Of a DNA stretch of 15,052 nucleotides, positions 14,452-15,052 are shown in pieces (the stretch's first letter is position 1; every line of letters starts with the position of its first letter). Origin of the DNA: Campylobacteraceae bacterium (GTDB taxonomy: Bacteria; Campylobacterota; Campylobacteria; Campylobacterales; Sulfurovaceae); contig JALVXO010000052.1 of NCBI GenBank assembly GCA_027022775.1, forward strand, positions 1 to 15,052. The letters are read 5' to 3'. Under the pieces are notes generated by a model. It was not told where the DNA came from, did no database searches, and saw nothing but the letters and a program-made list of their open reading frames with translations. Position numbers and translations under genes: made by a program.

Positions 14452-14460
14452 ATTATAGCA
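14452..14460 (-). promoter_or_regulatory. Extended -10 promoter candidate for thyX
   Basis: The minus strand reads TGCTATAAT, a perfect TGnTATAAT, 115 nt upstream of the thyX ATG. The predicted leader is about 107 nt and includes the AAGCTTAAAGCTAA tract. No -35 box is evident. This element overlaps the region any plus-strand promoter for the dNTPase gene must use. Confidence 0.5.
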
Positions 14461-14504
14461 AACTTTTCATATTTTTTAGTAAAAAAATTGAAAAAAGGTA
14501 AAAA

Positions 14505-15052
14505 ATGTTGTATAAAAAGCGTTTTTTTAAGCTTACAGACGACTTTCGCGACCCTTTTGCAAGAGATAGAGACCGAATTGTCCACTGCGGCTCTTTTAGA
14601 AGACTGGAGTATAAAACGCAGGTTTTTATCAACCATGAAGGGGATTATTTTAGAACACGCCTTACCCACTCTATAGAGGTGGCTCAAATTGCAAGAACTC
14701 TCTCAAGAGAGCTAAGGCTGAATGAAACGCTTGCAGAAGCTATAGCATTAAGCCACGATTTAGGGCACACCCCGTTTGGGCATGTGGGCGGAGATGAACT
14801 GGACAGACTGCTAAAAAAAGACGGCTTTAAAAACGGTTTTGAACACAATTTCCAATCTTTCAGGGTTTTAACAAAGCTTGAAAAACGGTATAAAGATTTT
14901 GACGGCTTAAACTTAACCTATGCAACGCTGGAGGGGGTTTTAAAACACTCTGCACCATACAAAAAAAGCTTTTTTCCGCAAGAGGTTATTGAAAATTTTA
15001 ATCTGGATTACCACCCAAGTTTCGAAGCAGTCGTGGTAGATTACGCCGATGC
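14505..15052 (+). CDS. dgt: dGTPase-type dNTP triphosphohydrolase (HD domain), 3'-truncated by window edge
   Basis: The open frame from ATG (after AAAAGGT, 14495-14499) to the window edge encodes 182 residues. The HD-domain metal ligands are visible: H55 (RLTHSIEVAQIAR), H84-D85 (SHDLGHTPFGH), and a further motif EHNFQSFRVL (113-122). The conserved N-terminal DPFARDRDRIVHCGSFRRLEYKTQVF (16-41) is typical of the deoxyguanosinetriphosphate triphosphohydrolase group. The enzyme cleaves dNTPs to deoxynucleoside and triphosphate, controlling the pool. Full-length family members in this phylum are about 370-450 aa, so more than half the gene is outside. It is divergent from thyX. The dgt label means the dGTPase-like family; strict dGTP specificity is not shown. 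Confidence 0.9.
   Translation, partial: MLYKKRFFKLTDDFRDPFARDRDRIVHCGSFRRLEYKTQVFINHEGDYFRTRLTHSIEVAQIARTLSRELRLNETLAEAIALSHDLGHTPFGHVGGDELDRLLKKDGFKNGFEHNFQSFRVLTKLEKRYKDFDGLNLTYATLEGVLKHSAPYKKSFFPQEVIENFNLDYHPSFEAVVVDYAD

Noticed and set aside
14412..14687. 91-codon minus-strand frame across the thyX/dNTPase gap
   Set aside because: Antisense to the conserved N-terminus of the dNTPase gene and to the promoter region.

Overview
The window looks like chromosomal DNA of a low-GC Campylobacterota (Epsilonproteobacteria), probably a free-living lineage rather than Helicobacter or Campylobacter. I infer this from protein style (a YfgM-like/BamB-like pair, a DUF945/YdgA-type periplasmic protein, ThyX as thymidylate synthase), dense packing, A/T-rich intergenic DNA and AAAGGA-type ribosome binding sites. 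The species cannot be named from sequence alone.

Layout. 1-651 (-): N-terminal 217 residues of a MoxR-family AAA+ ATPase, with a heptamer tandem repeat in its leader. 886-2268 (-): secreted DUF945/YdgA-type protein. 2344-3421: a 2-oxoglutarate/Fe(II) oxygenase gene (2533-3195, -) bracketed by two near-identical ~177-bp direct repeats that look like miniature inverted-repeat elements. The 482-bp non-coding stretch 3196-3677 holds an oxygenase promoter, the second copy of that repeat, an AT-rich promoter candidate and a ~166-nt long hairpin. 3678-6102 (+): YfgM-like membrane protein, BamB-like lipoprotein and a Xer-type tyrosine recombinase, apparently one operon.

6136-9772 (-) is the accessory-looking part: three tightly overlapping genes of no recognised function, encoding a 63-aa basic protein, a 7-TM membrane protein and a 770-aa protein with a zincin-like signature that lacks the second metal-ligand histidine. 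A perfect 19-bp palindrome sits directly upstream of the operon, and its arm is shared with the long hairpin at 3498-3663.

10013-14337 (-) is a probable five-gene housekeeping operon read from right to left: thyX, a YcbB-like L,D-transpeptidase, an SPFH/band-7 protein, a four-TM membrane protein and an LpxH-like metallophosphoesterase. 14505-15052 (+) is the 5' part of a dGTPase-type dNTP triphosphohydrolase gene, divergent from thyX, so two dNTP-pool enzymes share one intergenic region.

Most genes here serve the envelope (transpeptidase, BamB-like lipoprotein, LpxH-like hydrolase, SPFH protein) or nucleotide/chromosome maintenance (ThyX, dNTPase, Xer). The best candidates for something undescribed are the three-gene module at 6136-9772 and the two families of short repeats. 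No tRNA, rRNA, CRISPR array or complete transposase was seen.
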